The notes under the pieces: generated by a model
Told to the model about the DNA's origin: nothing
What the model saw: the letters and a program-made list of their open reading frames with translations, nothing else
The model's database searches: none
Assembly (NCBI GenBank): GCA_014163555.1
Contig: JACJGO010000011.1
Span: 1-64,000, forward strand
DNA from: Flavisolibacter longurius
GTDB lineage: Bacteria; Bacteroidota; Bacteroidia; Chitinophagales; Chitinophagaceae
Direction: 5' to 3'
Length of the DNA stretch: 64,000 nucleotides
Position numbers and translations under genes: made by a program
Shown here: positions 1-10,300 of the stretch, piece after piece
Layout of the letters: each line of letters opens with the position of its first letter
How positions within the stretch are numbered: position 1 is the first letter of the stretch

Positions 1-75
1 TGGAAGCAGATCGCTTACCGCTGCCCATTCACCATCGCTCAACCAAACACCACCTTGCATCACACACTTTTCCAT
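1..75 (-). CDS. possible N-terminus of an unidentified protein, cut by the window edge
   Basis: A minus-strand frame opens with ATG at 75 and stays open for 25 codons to the window edge, beginning MEKCVMQGGVW. A stop lies in frame about 20 bases upstream, and a purine-rich GGATAGGG precedes the ATG and could act as a ribosome binding site. It would be divergent from the enoyl-CoA hydratase gene. Too little is present to name a family, and chance openness over 75 bases is quite possible. Confidence 0.3.
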   Translation of the reverse strand, partial: MEKCVMQGGVWLSDGEWAAVSDLLP

Positions 76-135
76 CCCTATCCACAAAGCCCATACCTAT
101 TCAAAACCATTTTTGAGATAAGCTCTAGTATAATA

Positions 136-170
136 TTGAATAACCAATATCTCCCCCGCCCTTATTTTTG
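136..170 (+). promoter_or_regulatory. candidate promoter of the enoyl-CoA hydratase gene
   Basis: TATTTTTG at 163-170 fits the Bacteroidota -7 consensus TANNTTTG, with TTG at 136-138 as a possible -33 box, although the 24-base spacing is long. The start codon is 14 bases downstream, so the leader would be short. Confidence 0.4.
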
Positions 171-184
171 AAAAAATTTGCTGT

Positions 185-955
185 ATGTACCAAACCCTTT
201 TGACCCAAATAGAAAATGGCATTCTCACGGTAACCATCAACCGCCCCGATAAACTCAATGCACTGAACCGCGATGTGATGGCCGACCTGGATTCCGTGCT
301 GAACGAAATTGAATCCAACAGCGAGATCAAAGCCGTGATCCTCACCGGAGCCGGGCAAAAAGGGTTTGTGGCAGGTGCTGATATCACCGAATTTCTTGGA
401 CTGAGCAAGGAAGACGGCATGGCACTGGCAAAAAAAGGACAGGACATTTTCTTTCGCATTGAAAACAACAGCAAACCCATTGTAGCCGCGGTAAACGGAT
501 TTGCCCTTGGCGGCGGTTGCGAACTGGCCATGGCCTGTCATTTCCGGATTGCCAGCGAAGGCGCAAAGTTTGGCCAGCCCGAAGTGAACCTGGGCCTGAT
601 CCCTGGATACGGCGGCACCCAACGCCTGGTTCATCTTATTGGAAAAGGCCGTGCCCTTGAGCTATTGCTATCCGGCAATATGGTTGATGCACAAACAGCT
701 TTGCAATATGGATTGGTGAATCACGTAGTTCCGCAGGAAGAACTCCTGAACAAAACAAGATCGATCCTGGACATAATCACGGCCAAAGCACCGTTGGCAA
801 TCAGCAAATGCATAACGGCAGCCAACGCAGCCTATACCCCCAATGGCTACCAAACCGAAGTGGAAGCCTTTGGCGATTCCTTCGCTACCGAAGACATGAA
901 AGAAGGAACAGCCGCTTTTTTGGAAAAACGAAAACCATCTTTTCAAGGCAAATAA
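185..955 (+). CDS. enoyl-CoA hydratase/isomerase family protein (crotonase)
   Basis: A 256-residue cytoplasmic crotonase-fold enzyme, the usual length for the family. It probably hydrates trans-2-enoyl-CoA in fatty acid or amino acid breakdown. Seen in the sequence: the N-terminal NRPDKLNALN motif, the oxyanion-hole segment AGADITEF near residue 65, ALGGGCELAM with Glu113, and GQPEVNLGLIPG with Glu133. These two glutamates match the pair that activates water in true hydratases, so hydratase activity is more likely than a pure isomerase or decarboxylase role. The ATG at 185 lies just downstream of a TANNTTTG box. The gene stands alone, with no beta-oxidation partners next to it, so the exact substrate (short-chain enoyl-CoA, crotonyl-CoA, methylglutaconyl-CoA) cannot be fixed. 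Confidence 0.93.
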   Translation: MYQTLLTQIENGILTVTINRPDKLNALNRDVMADLDSVLNEIESNSEIKAVILTGAGQKGFVAGADITEFLGLSKEDGMALAKKGQDIFFRIENNSKPIVAAVNGFALGGGCELAMACHFRIASEGAKFGQPEVNLGLIPGYGGTQRLVHLIGKGRALELLLSGNMVDAQTALQYGLVNHVVPQEELLNKTRSILDIITAKAPLAISKCITAANAAYTPNGYQTEVEAFGDSFATEDMKEGTAAFLEKRKPSFQGK

Positions 956-1066
956 ATAATAGCCTGGAAGGCGGCAAGACGGGAAGGCTTTTACGAAAAA
1001 ATTTCAACAGCATGTAATCCTGAATAAAGGCCATGAAAGTTGAGAGTTGGTGCAGGTACTTGTTAC

Positions 1067-1091
1067 CTACTGCCGACTGCCAACTGCCTAC
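1067..1091. repeat. tandem heptamer array, word CNACTGC
   Basis: CTACTGC, CGACTGC, CAACTGC and a partial CTAC follow one another with an exact 7-base period in the gap between two convergent genes. An imperfect inverted counterpart (AGTTGGTGCAGGTA) lies about 20 bases upstream. The same word recurs inside the E1 dehydrogenase gene at 17334-17368. Confidence 0.75.
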
Positions 1092-1121
1092 TTTCTTCCT
1101 TCCCACCTTCCCGGCAAAAAA

Positions 1122-1766
1122 TCATCCCGGGAAAATGCGCACTGTTTTTACATACCGTCCCTGGTAATAGGCGTTGAGAGGTGTAATGGTTACGCCGTTG
1201 GCCTTGCCCGATGTAGAATGAATGAATTGAAGCGTATCGGTATTGGCAACCACAATGCCCATGTGACCCACAAACCGCTCGGTACTGTCGGTACCGGTAA
1301 ACAGGATGAGGTCACCCGGCCGGGCCAACTTTGCATCCACTTCTTTCCCAACATTGGTAAAATCAATGGACGACCTGGGCACGATAATACCAAAATGGTT
1401 AAAAACATAAGTAATAAACCCGGAGCAATCGAAACCTTTTGCCGGGTCGGTGGAGCCATACAGGTAGGGCACACCCATTAGGGTTTTGGCATAACTTACC
1501 ACCTGCTCGGGGGCAACGCCTTTGGTATCAATGGACCCTGGCAGGGTTACTGAAGTCTTTTGCACGGTGTCCAGTTGTCCGCCCATCCTTACCGTATCAA
1601 TGCTATCCCCGTCAGCCGCACCGGTGCTATCACCAACCGGCTTTTTGGCCAGCAACGAATCGGTTACTTGCAGGCTGGCACTCTCCCCGTTATTCTTATT
1701 GATAAAAAGACTGGTTACCTGCCAGCCAATAAATAACACCGCCAAAACAATGATTACCCGTATCAT
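1122..1766 (-). CDS. NlpC/P60 family cell-wall hydrolase, membrane-anchored
   Basis: A 214-residue protein with an N-terminal hydrophobic segment (about residues 2-22) that acts as a membrane anchor or uncleaved signal, a Thr/Ser/Asp-rich linker to about residue 85, and a C-terminal NlpC/P60 domain. The catalytic triad is visible: Cys114 in GFDCSG, His168 in VGHMGIV and His183 in FIHS. Family members are gamma-D-glutamyl-diamino acid endopeptidases that cut peptidoglycan stem peptides in the periplasm. I chose the ATG at 1766; a GTG two codons upstream is the alternative. The gene is transcribed alone and converges on the enoyl-CoA hydratase gene. The precise peptide bond cut is not shown by the sequence. 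Confidence 0.9.
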   Translation of the reverse strand: MIRVIIVLAVLFIGWQVTSLFINKNNGESASLQVTDSLLAKKPVGDSTGAADGDSIDTVRMGGQLDTVQKTSVTLPGSIDTKGVAPEQVVSYAKTLMGVPYLYGSTDPAKGFDCSGFITYVFNHFGIIVPRSSIDFTNVGKEVDAKLARPGDLILFTGTDSTERFVGHMGIVVANTDTLQFIHSTSGKANGVTITPLNAYYQGRYVKTVRIFPG

Positions 1767-1871
1767 AACCACAGCGGTTCAAAAAAAGGTCCAAATTCCA
1801 GTAACGCAGTCTTTCCCAACAATTGTGGCACCCTAACCTCAAACCACTTTCTTAAGACCTTCCCTGAAACC

Positions 1872-1924
1872 AATATCCCAATATCCCAATATCCTACTAT
1901 CCTATCATCGAATATCCAATATCT
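1872..1924. repeat. tandem octamer array, word AATATCCC
   Basis: AATATCCC, AATATCCC, AATATCCT and ACTATCCT run at an exact 8-base period from 1872 to 1903, followed by degenerate 7-base copies to 1924. The array lies upstream of fumC, just before its promoter. It belongs to the same class of variable-word arrays as other loci in this window. Confidence 0.75.
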
Positions 1925-1950
1925 GCCCTCCAATCCCCACCTCCCACAAC

Positions 1951-1958
1951 TATCTTTG
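1951..1958 (+). promoter_or_regulatory. -7 box of the fumC promoter
   Basis: TATCTTTG is a perfect match to the Bacteroidota TANNTTTG element. It lies 19 bases before the fumC ATG, predicting a leader of about 15 bases. No clear TTTG box is seen at -33. Confidence 0.65.
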
Positions 1959-1977
1959 CGCTCTTTAAACCATTGCT

Positions 1978-3384
1978 ATGTCAAATTACCGCATTGAAAA
2001 AGATACCATGGGCGAAGTGCAGGTGCCTGCTGATGCCATTTATGGTGCACAAACGCAACGTAGTATCGAGAACTTCAAAATTGCCCAGGACATCAACCGG
2101 ATGCCCAAAGAAATTATCCGTGCCTTTGCCTACCTGAAAAAAGCCGCCGCCATTACCAACTTCGAGGCGGGTGTGCTTCCCGAAGAAAAAAAAGCCCTGA
2201 TCAGCCAGGTTTGCGAGGAGATCCTGGAGGGAAAACTGGATGATTCGTTTCCACTGGTAGTGTGGCAAACCGGTAGCGGTACGCAAAGCAATATGAATGT
2301 GAACGAAGTGGTAGCCTATCGTGCCCATGTGATGAATGGCGGAAGCCTTACCGACAAAGACAAAGTGCTGCATCCCAACGACGATGTCAACAAGTCGCAG
2401 AGTTCCAACGACACCTTCCCTACCGCTATGCACATTGCGGCCTATAAAATATTGATCGAGACCACCATCCCGGGTATTGAAAAGCTACGCAACACCCTGG
2501 CTGAGAAAAGCAAGGCCTTTATGAACGTGGTGAAGATTGGCCGTACGCATTTTATGGATGCTACCCCGCTTACGCTCGGACAGGAATTCAGCGGTTATGT
2601 TTCGCAACTCGACCACGGCCTTAAAGCCATAAAAAATACCCTGGACCATCTTTCCGAACTGGCACTGGGCGGTACGGCGGTTGGTACCGGCATTAACACA
2701 CCTCCCGGTTATTCGGAGAATGTGGCCAAACACATTGCCAATCTTACGGGTCTTCCTTTCCGTACAGCGGAGAATAAATTTGAATCACTGGCAGCTCACG
2801 ATGCCATCGTAGAAGCCCACGGTGCCCTGAAGACAGTAGCGGTCAGCCTCATGAAAATTGCCAATGACATCCGCATGCTATCCTCCGGTCCGCGTTCGGG
2901 AATTGGTGAAATTTTTATTCCCGACAACGAGCCGGGATCTTCGATCATGCCGGGCAAGGTAAACCCCACGCAGTGCGAGGCGCTGACCATGATTGCAGCC
3001 CAGGTGCTGGGCAACGATGTGGCCATCAACATCGGCGGCTCGATGGGCCATTTTGAGCTGAATGTGTTCAAACCCATGATGATCTATAATTTCCTGCACA
3101 GCGCCCGGCTCATTGGTGATGGCTGCGTTTCGTTTACCGAAAAATGTGCGGCGGGCATCGAACCCATTAAAGCCAATATCAAAAAGCATGTGGATAACTC
3201 CCTGATGCTGGTGACTTCGTTGAATACAAAGATTGGTTATTATAAGGCTGCCGAAATTGCCCAAAAAGCCCATAAGGAAGGAACCACGCTAAAGGAAATG
3301 GCTGTAAAGCTGGGATATGTAACCCCCGAGCAGTTTGACGAGTGGGTGGTGCCTGAAAAAATGGTGGGCGACCTGCCAAAATAA
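1978..3384 (+). CDS. fumC: fumarate hydratase class II
   Basis: A 468-residue member of the fumarase/aspartase superfamily, full length. It interconverts fumarate and L-malate in the TCA cycle as a cytoplasmic homotetramer and needs no iron-sulfur cluster. The superfamily signature [11 protein letters not shown], which carries the catalytic serine loop, is present, as are [12 protein letters not shown] and the [13 protein letters not shown] region that line the active site. The KVNPTQCE continuation and the C-terminal [17 protein letters not shown] favour fumarase over aspartase or argininosuccinate lyase. The gene is single, preceded by its own TATCTTTG promoter and followed by a strong hairpin terminator. 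Confidence 0.97.
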   Translation: MSNYRIEKDTMGEVQVPADAIYGAQTQRSIENFKIAQDINRMPKEIIRAFAYLKKAAAITNFEAGVLPEEKKALISQVCEEILEGKLDDSFPLVVWQTGSGTQSNMNVNEVVAYRAHVMNGGSLTDKDKVLHPNDDVNKSQSSNDTFPTAMHIAAYKILIETTIPGIEKLRNTLAEKSKAFMNVVKIGRTHFMDATPLTLGQEFSGYVSQLDHGLKAIKNTLDHLSELALGGTAVGTGINTPPGYSENVAKHIANLTGLPFRTAENKFESLAAHDAIVEAHGALKTVAVSLMKIANDIRMLSSGPRSGIGEIFIPDNEPGSSIMPGKVNPTQCEALTMIAAQVLGNDVAINIGGSMGHFELNVFKPMMIYNFLHSARLIGDGCVSFTEKCAAGIEPIKANIKKHVDNSLMLVTSLNTKIGYYKAAEIAQKAHKEGTTLKEMAVKLGYVTPEQFDEWVVPEKMVGDLPK

Positions 3385-3460
3385 ATCAAACATATAAAGT
3401 GTCACCTAATTATATATTCCGCTGGGTGAAGGACTTAGAAAAGGAATTGTTTCATTCTTA

Positions 3461-3493
3461 TAAAACAAGCTGCCTGTTTGGCAGCTTGTTTTA
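3461..3493 (+). terminator. hairpin terminator after fumC
   Basis: A perfect 14-base-pair stem (3461-3474 with 3480-3493) encloses the loop TGTTT. The A-rich 5' foot and T-rich 3' foot let it work in either direction. It ends the fumC transcript. Confidence 0.85.
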
Positions 3494-3704
3494 TGTAATG
3501 CCGTATTGAAAAAGATTAAAACGAGTATTAGCTGACTAACTGCTGTACAGAGCGGCCTGAGCCTTCCAGCTTTCAACCGCTGAAATGCAGGCCACGCTTG
3601 CATTCCTTCATTTTTCAGACGTACCGGACTGTCAATAAATAATGTTATGATAATATTATTTTTTGGCCCGCAATCCGCACCTTTGCAGCAAATTTTACAC
3701 TTTT

Positions 3705-6700
3705 ATGTTGAGAAGAATCTTATTCATGCTGACAATTAATTTATTAATTGTACAGTATTCACAAGCACAGGTGACTACAAGTAGTATCACCGGTACCGTA
3801 AAATCTGGTACCAATGAGCCCCTGGCAGGAGCCACTGTTACGGCTACTTACCAGCCAACGGGGACTGTTTACACAACCACCTCTACGCAGAATGGTCAAT
3901 TCAACATTCAAAACATGCAGGTAGGCGGACCGTACACCATTACGGTTACGTTTGTGGGTCAGCAACCCTCAACTTTCCGCGATGTATTCCTGCGCTTAGG
4001 TGAGCCTTTTGTGCTGGATGTTAACTTATCTGGCCGTGAGGCGGCACTGAGCGAGGTCGTGGTAAGTGCTACCGGTCGCAATTCGATTCTGAATGCAAAA
4101 CGTACCGGTGCTATCACAAACATCAATACCCGCCAGTTAAGCACATTGCCCACCATTACCCGCAGCCTGAACGATTTTGTACGGGTAACCCCGCAGGCGT
4201 CTTCCACCAGCACCGGTGCCATTGGTGGTGGTAACTATCGCCAGAACTACATCACAGTAGATGGCGCTGACTTCAACAACACCTTTGGTATTGGTGGCAA
4301 CCTGCCGGCCAACGGTTCGCCCATTTCTCTGGATGCCATCGGCGAAATCTCTATCAACGTAACGCCGTATGATGTCAAACAATCCGGCTTTGTGGGTAGT
4401 GCCATCAACGCTGTAACCCGTGCCGGTACCAACAGCGTTTCCGCTTCGGCTTACACCTTCTGGAGAAACCAAAACCAGCAGGGAAACAAAGTAGGTAACA
4501 ACACGCCGTTTGCCCGCCAGAACCTGCAGGAGAATACCTATGGTTTCAGAGTAGGTGGCCCTATCATCAAAAACAAACTGTTCTTTTTTATAAATGCTGA
4601 AAAAGGAGATAGAACACAGCCAGGCCAGACAAGGGTTGCGGCCACGCCTACGGCTCCCTTTGGCAGCTCTCCTGATGTATCGAGACCTACTGCCGAATTC
4701 CTGAACACAGTAAGAAGCTACCTGAAAAATACCTACAACTACGAAACCGGTAACTACCAGGGATATGACAACGTTAGCGATAATACCCGCTTTGTTGCCC
4801 GTATCGACTGGAACATTGCCCGCAACCACCGATTCAACATTCGTTACAGCCAGGTAGAAAGCAAGTCGCCCAGCTTTGTGAGCACTTCCAGAAGCCCGCT
4901 GTCGGGTTACGGTTCCGGAAACGGTCGCCAGGGTAACAACCACCTGTGGTTTGAGAACACCAACTACTTCCAGGAGTCTAACTTCTACTCTCTGGCTGCC
5001 GAATTGAACTCTACTTTCGGCAAGTTTGCCAATACGTTCCGCGGTACATTCACACACCAGAACGATCCCCGCAGCTCCAACAGTACTGTCTTCCCATTGG
5101 TAGATATCCTGGATGGAAGCAATGCCGCCGCGCCGGGTTCTGTGTTAACCACCTTTGGCTATGAGCCGTTCACTTACGGAAACCTGCGTGACGTAAGAAC
5201 CACTTCGTTTGTTGATTACGTTACCTTCCAAACCGGTAAACACAACTGGACCGTTGGTGGCCAGTTTGATATCAGCGCTACCAAAAACGGTTTCCAGCGC
5301 TTTGGTACCAGCTACTATACCTTCCGTTCCTGGGATGATTTTGTAAATGGTGAAAAGCCCGTTGATTTTGCGGTAACCTACCCGCTGAATGCAAACCTGG
5401 AGCAGGCTTTCCCCCGTTTCAAATTTGCCCAGTTTGCCCTGTATGCACAGGATGAAATTGCGATGTCAGATAAGTTACGCCTGACTTTAGGTTTGCGTGC
5501 CGAACTGCCTTCTTACCTGGACATCCCGGAAATTCAAACACACCCGCTAGTTCAAAACCTAAACTTTGAAAATGGATTAAAACTGAACACCGGCTCGTTG
5601 CCGAAGAACCGCGTTATGTGGTCGCCCCGCGTTGGTTTCAACTACGATATCAAAGGTGATCGTTCTCTTCAACTGCGCGGTGGTACTGGTATTTTTACCG
5701 GCCGTGTACCAACGGTTTGGATTGTAGCCCAGTCTGGAGACGCAGGTATGCTGCAGTTCACACAAACATATGCAACACCAAATGCTGACCGGAATAACCC
5801 GGCGGCCTTTGTTACACCCGGACCATTCAACCCCAATCCCTTCTATTATGTTCCTGGTCAGGAAGGTAACCCCGGTCAATCTTTCCCGAAAGCCGGTACA
5901 GCAATCCCAAGCACCATCAGTGCTATCGATCCTGATTTCAAATTTCCGCAGGTTTGGAAATCAAGCATTGCCTTGGATGCCCGACTGCCATGGGGTATGG
6001 TGGGTACTATTGAAGGTATCTACAACAAAGACATCAACGTAGCTTTTGGCAAAAACCCCAACCTGGTGGCGCCACAGCCGCTGAATATTGCCGGTTATCC
6101 TGACAATAGGGTGATTTATCCGGTAGCGGAAAGCGATCGTTACCTGAACCCGATCACACGTGCAGGTCAGCCTGTAGCAACGGGTGCAGCTAATGGTACC
6201 CGTTTCGACCCTGCTTACCTGACCAATGGTTCAAAAGGCTACTACTGGTCGTTAACGGCCCGTCTGGATAAGCAGTTTGCCGGTGGCTTCTCTGGTACCC
6301 TTGCCTATACCCGCAGCCAGGCCAAGAACCTGTACGACGGTAGCGGTGACCAATTGCTGAACACCTGGTCGCTGACGCAGATCATCAACAACCCAAACAA
6401 TCCGCCGCTGAGTTATGCCAACTACATCGTTCCCGATCGTATTGTGGCAGCACTGACCTACCGCAAAGAATACCTGAAGCACCTTGCTACGCAGATTTCA
6501 ATCTTCTACGAAGGTTCTATCCAGGGTCGCTTCTCGTATACCTATTCATCTGACTTCAACCGCGATGGTCAAACCAATGACCTGATCTATGTTCCGAAAG
6601 ATGCTTCTGAAATTCAGTTCGCTGACCAGTCTTACGGTTCCGGATCATCTGCTGTTACCTATACGGCCCGTCAGCAAAGTGACCTCTTCTTCCGCTTTAT

Positions 6701-7148
6701 CGAGCAGGATCCGTACCTAAGCTCACGCAGAGGACAATACGCTGAGCGGAACGGTGCCAAACTGCCCTGGCGCAACCAGTTTGATGTGAAGTTTGCACAG
6801 GACATTTTTACCAACGTTCTGGGTAAGCGCAACACCATTCAGTTCACAGTAGACATTTTCAATTTTGCCAACCTGCTGAATTCAAACTGGGGTGTTTTCG
6901 ATCAAATCAATGCAGCGGGTATTCTGGTTCCAAGAAACACAACGCCTTCGAGCAATTCGACAACAGCGAATCTCACCGTAAATGGCGTAGCTACACCGGT
7001 ACTGCCTTACACACCTGGTGGCAACACCAAGCCTTATTTCAGCCTGGCTAACGACCGTAACCAGCCTGCTACGGTTTCGTACAGACAGAACAACACGCTG
7101 ACATCTACGTATTACATGCAGTTTGGTCTTCGTTACATTTTTAACTAA
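3705..7148 (+). CDS. Oar-like TonB-dependent outer-membrane receptor
   Basis: A protein of about 1147 residues. The N-terminus MLRRILFMLTINLLIV followed by QYSQAQ is a signal peptide. Next comes a carboxypeptidase-regulatory-like beta domain (about residues 25-105), a TonB plug domain containing RNYITVDGADFNN-like and ISLDAIGEISINVTPYDV sequences, and a large beta-barrel ending in QFGLRYIFN with a terminal aromatic-X-Asn. This layout is that of Oar-type receptors, which take up large substrates through the outer membrane with TonB-ExbBD energy. Translation could also be read from a TTG at 3663, but that region includes a CACCTTTG promoter-like box, so the ATG at 3705 is preferred. There is no SusD partner next to it. 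The substrate is unknown. Confidence 0.88.
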   Translation: MLRRILFMLTINLLIVQYSQAQVTTSSITGTVKSGTNEPLAGATVTATYQPTGTVYTTTSTQNGQFNIQNMQVGGPYTITVTFVGQQPSTFRDVFLRLGEPFVLDVNLSGREAALSEVVVSATGRNSILNAKRTGAITNINTRQLSTLPTITRSLNDFVRVTPQASSTSTGAIGGGNYRQNYITVDGADFNNTFGIGGNLPANGSPISLDAIGEISINVTPYDVKQSGFVGSAINAVTRAGTNSVSASAYTFWRNQNQQGNKVGNNTPFARQNLQENTYGFRVGGPIIKNKLFFFINAEKGDRTQPGQTRVAATPTAPFGSSPDVSRPTAEFLNTVRSYLKNTYNYETGNYQGYDNVSDNTRFVARIDWNIARNHRFNIRYSQVESKSPSFVSTSRSPLSGYGSGNGRQGNNHLWFENTNYFQESNFYSLAAELNSTFGKFANTFRGTFTHQNDPRSSNSTVFPLVDILDGSNAAAPGSVLTTFGYEPFTYGNLRDVRTTSFVDYVTFQTGKHNWTVGGQFDISATKNGFQRFGTSYYTFRSWDDFVNGEKPVDFAVTYPLNANLEQAFPRFKFAQFALYAQDEIAMSDKLRLTLGLRAELPSYLDIPEIQTHPLVQNLNFENGLKLNTGSLPKNRVMWSPRVGFNYDIKGDRSLQLRGGTGIFTGRVPTVWIVAQSGDAGMLQFTQTYATPNADRNNPAAFVTPGPFNPNPFYYVPGQEGNPGQSFPKAGTAIPSTISAIDPDFKFPQVWKSSIALDARLPWGMVGTIEGIYNKDINVAFGKNPNLVAPQPLNIAGYPDNRVIYPVAESDRYLNPITRAGQPVATGAANGTRFDPAYLTNGSKGYYWSLTARLDKQFAGGFSGTLAYTRSQAKNLYDGSGDQLLNTWSLTQIINNPNNPPLSYANYIVPDRIVAALTYRKEYLKHLATQISIFYEGSIQGRFSYTYSSDFNRDGQTNDLIYVPKDASEIQFADQSYGSGSSAVTYTARQQSDLFFRFIEQDPYLSSRRGQYAERNGAKLPWRNQFDVKFAQDIFTNVLGKRNTIQFTVDIFNFANLLNSNWGVFDQINAAGILVPRNTTPSSNSTTANLTVNGVATPVLPYTPGGNTKPYFSLANDRNQPATVSYRQNNTLTSTYYMQFGLRYIFN

Positions 7149-7165
7149 GCCTTTCTGTTCCTGAT

Positions 7166-7194
7166 AAAAAGCCGCCTTTATAAGGCGGCTTTTT
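7166..7194 (+). terminator. hairpin terminator after the Oar-like receptor gene
   Basis: AAAAAGCCGCCTT at 7166-7178 pairs with AAGGCGGCTTTTT at 7182-7194 around a 3-base loop, followed by further T residues. It is a typical rho-independent terminator, symmetric enough to be bidirectional. Confidence 0.88.
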
Positions 7195-7371
7195 CATTTA
7201 GCGTCAGCTTGGTGTAAGAACGCAGCAACCGTGTAGAACTATTTCTACAAGGATTGTTTCGCTTTGTCACTTCAGTCGTAAATTCTTCGGTTTCAGGGAG
7301 TAGTACGTTCAGCCCGATTCGAGGAATAGTCTTTGCGAGCATTTTCGTATCCAACGCCTTAACACCTATCC

Positions 7372-10300
7372 ATGCAAGAACAAGAAGAAAAAACAACCAT
7401 CATAAAAAAGAGAGGCTGGCCGCAACGTGTTGCAAGGATCTTCCTGAAGACCATCCTTTTTCTCCTTTTATTTATCCTTCTCGTATTTCTGCTTATCCTC
7501 ACCCCACCGGTACAACGCTTTCTGACCGTGCGGGTAGAAAATTTCCTGGAGAAAAAACTGCAAACTAGAGTAGATATTGGCCGGATTGGTTTTGGCCTTT
7601 CCGGGAATGTATATCTAAACGATGTTTATGTGGAAGACAAAACAAAGGATACCCTTCTTTCCGGCGGAACAGTTCGGGCCAATATCAATTTCATGAAGCT
7701 TCTTTCCAACGAAGTAGAAGTAAAAGACATTGAACTCCAAAATATCACGGCAAAGATTAAACGTGTTTTACCCGACACGGCTTTCAACTATCAGTTTATC
7801 GTGGATGCTTTTGTAGCCGATCAAACAAAAAACCCCGATACGGCGCAAACCGCCCCCATGAAACTTTCTATCAGCGATATTACGCTGGACAATGTAGCCT
7901 TGCTGTACCGCGATGCCATCACCGGCATGGATGTCAGCGGCCGCATTGGTTATGCCACCACTACTATTGACAAACTGGATCCCTATACGCAAACCTTTGA
8001 CTTCCCCACCCTGATCATACGCAACAGCCGCTTGCAAATGAAACAGGTAAAGCCCCTGTTGGAACCCAAACCGCTTTCGCAGGATATTGCCGAAGCCCAG
8101 GCGCCGTCACCACTGAACCTCAGTTTTGGGGTGATCGATATCAGCAAGGTGGCAGTGCGGTACGACAACGATGTTTCTTCGTTTTATACCAACGTCAACA
8201 TCGGGAAACTAAAGGCAGACGGACGCCTACTTGACATGGAAAACAACCGGGTGCACCTGGACGAACTAACCCTGGCCAATACAACGGCGGCTGTTCGCTT
8301 AGGGAAATCACAAGGCGCTAAAGTGGTGAAAGAACAGGCAGCGCAGGAAGTGGTTGCCGAAAGTACTGCCGGCTGGGACTTCAGGGTGGCCAAACTGCGG
8401 CTGGATAACAACAATATTCGCTATGACGATGACAACATGCCGCAGCTTTCGTACGGTATGGACTATGCGCATTTAAAAGCAGATGCTCTTACCCTGCATG
8501 CCGACAATTTTGTTTTCAAGCCGGATTCAACTGCCCTTACTGTGCTGAAAGGATCTTTCCGCGAAAAGAGTGGTTTTGTGCTGAATGATGTGAAAGGCGA
8601 TCTTCTCTACGGTGCCACCCAGGCCCACTTAAAAAACCTGCTGATCAAAACACCGGGTTCCGAGATCAAACGGAATGCGGTGCTGCAATATGCTTCGCTG
8701 GAAGAACTGACCAACCGTTTTGAACGGACCGTGATGGACATTGAAGTGGTGGACAGTTATGTGCAGGTGAAGGATATTCTCACCTTTGCGCCGCAGCTTC
8801 GCAACCAACCGGCCTTTCGCAATCTGGATGACGTATGGACAATGGAGCTGGTAGGCGAAGGAACCATGGACCGCCTGCAGATTGCGCGGCTGCAGTTCGA
8901 CGGCTTTCAGGACACAAGGATAAATGCGGCCGGTACGCTGGTAGGCCTTGCCAACCCGCAAAATGCAGGTGGCAATTTTAGCATCTATAATCTGCACACC
9001 ACAAAAGCTGATATGGAGATGCTGGCAGGCAACAGTCTTGCCGGCACCGGCATCAACCTGCCACAAACCGTGGATGTATCGGGGCTGATCAGCGGCAACA
9101 CCGGCCGATTGAATACAAGACTGGACATCAATACCACCGATGGTAATCTGGACCTGCAGGGCAGCTTTGCCAATCTCACTTCACCCACTTCACTTTCCTA
9201 CGATGCTACCATCAGGGCTTCGCGGTTGCAACTCGGAAGGATCCTGGGCATGCAGGGTCAAGTGGGCACCTTAACCGGCACTGTTTCCGCCGATGGCCGC
9301 GGGGTTACTCCGGAAACCATCAATACTACGTTTAATGCGGCCATTGCCAACGTAGGCTACAACCGGTACAACTACCGCAACATTAAGGCAAGCGGTTCGC
9401 TGCGCAAAACAGCCTTTCGCATCAATGCCGATGTGGCTGATCCCAACATCGATGTAACGCTGACGGCTAGTGGCGATTATGCCGCCTATGGCCCTTACGC
9501 AATTGATGCGGATGTGGACAGTGTAAAACTGCACAATCTCAACTTCAGCGAACAGCCCATGAGTTTTCGTGGAAAGGTGGTTGGAACGGCCGATAACCTC
9601 AATACCGATGCCATCACTGCCGACCTGACGGTAACAGAAGCCTTACTGGTTTCGGGCACCAACCGGTTACCGATTGATTCGCTGCAGGTGCTGGCCGGTA
9701 ATGATGGCGAGAAATATGTGGAATTGCGAAGTGATTTTGCTACGGCAGAAATCCGGGGGCAATACAACCTGATGCAACTGGGGGACATTATTCAAAACAA
9801 TCTTGCTCCTTATTTTTCAACGGCAGCCACCGCTCCTAAACCTGTAGACCCCTACAACATTCGTTTCCAGGCCAACCTGTTTCTCTCACCGGCACTACAG
9901 GGTTTTGTGCCGGATTTAAAAGAAGCCGATAGTGTTTACCTGCAAGGAACGCTGGCAACAGGCGAAGGCCTGAATGCGGAAGTGGCCGCAGCGGAACTGG
10001 TTTACCAAACCAATACGATACGAAACTTAAGGGCGACGATTAATACCAATGACAGCGGTTTGCATGTGAATGGGATAGTAGGCCGTTTGCAAGCCGGCGG
10101 ACTGGATGTGTATACCACCCGCATCAATGCCACAACCCTTCAAAACAACATTGCTTTTTCGGTGGGCATAGATGACCAGCGGGAAAAATTGCAGTATTAC
10201 CTGAGCGGAAATGTGGCCCAGCAGGAAGATGGCAACATGGCCATCCATCTGAACAACGACAGCCTCCTGCTGAACTACGACCGCTGGCAGATTAACCCAA

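Noticed and set aside
3663-3704. TTG-initiated extension of the Oar-like receptor
   Set aside because: It overlaps a promoter-like CACCTTTG box and precedes a normal signal peptide that starts at 3705.
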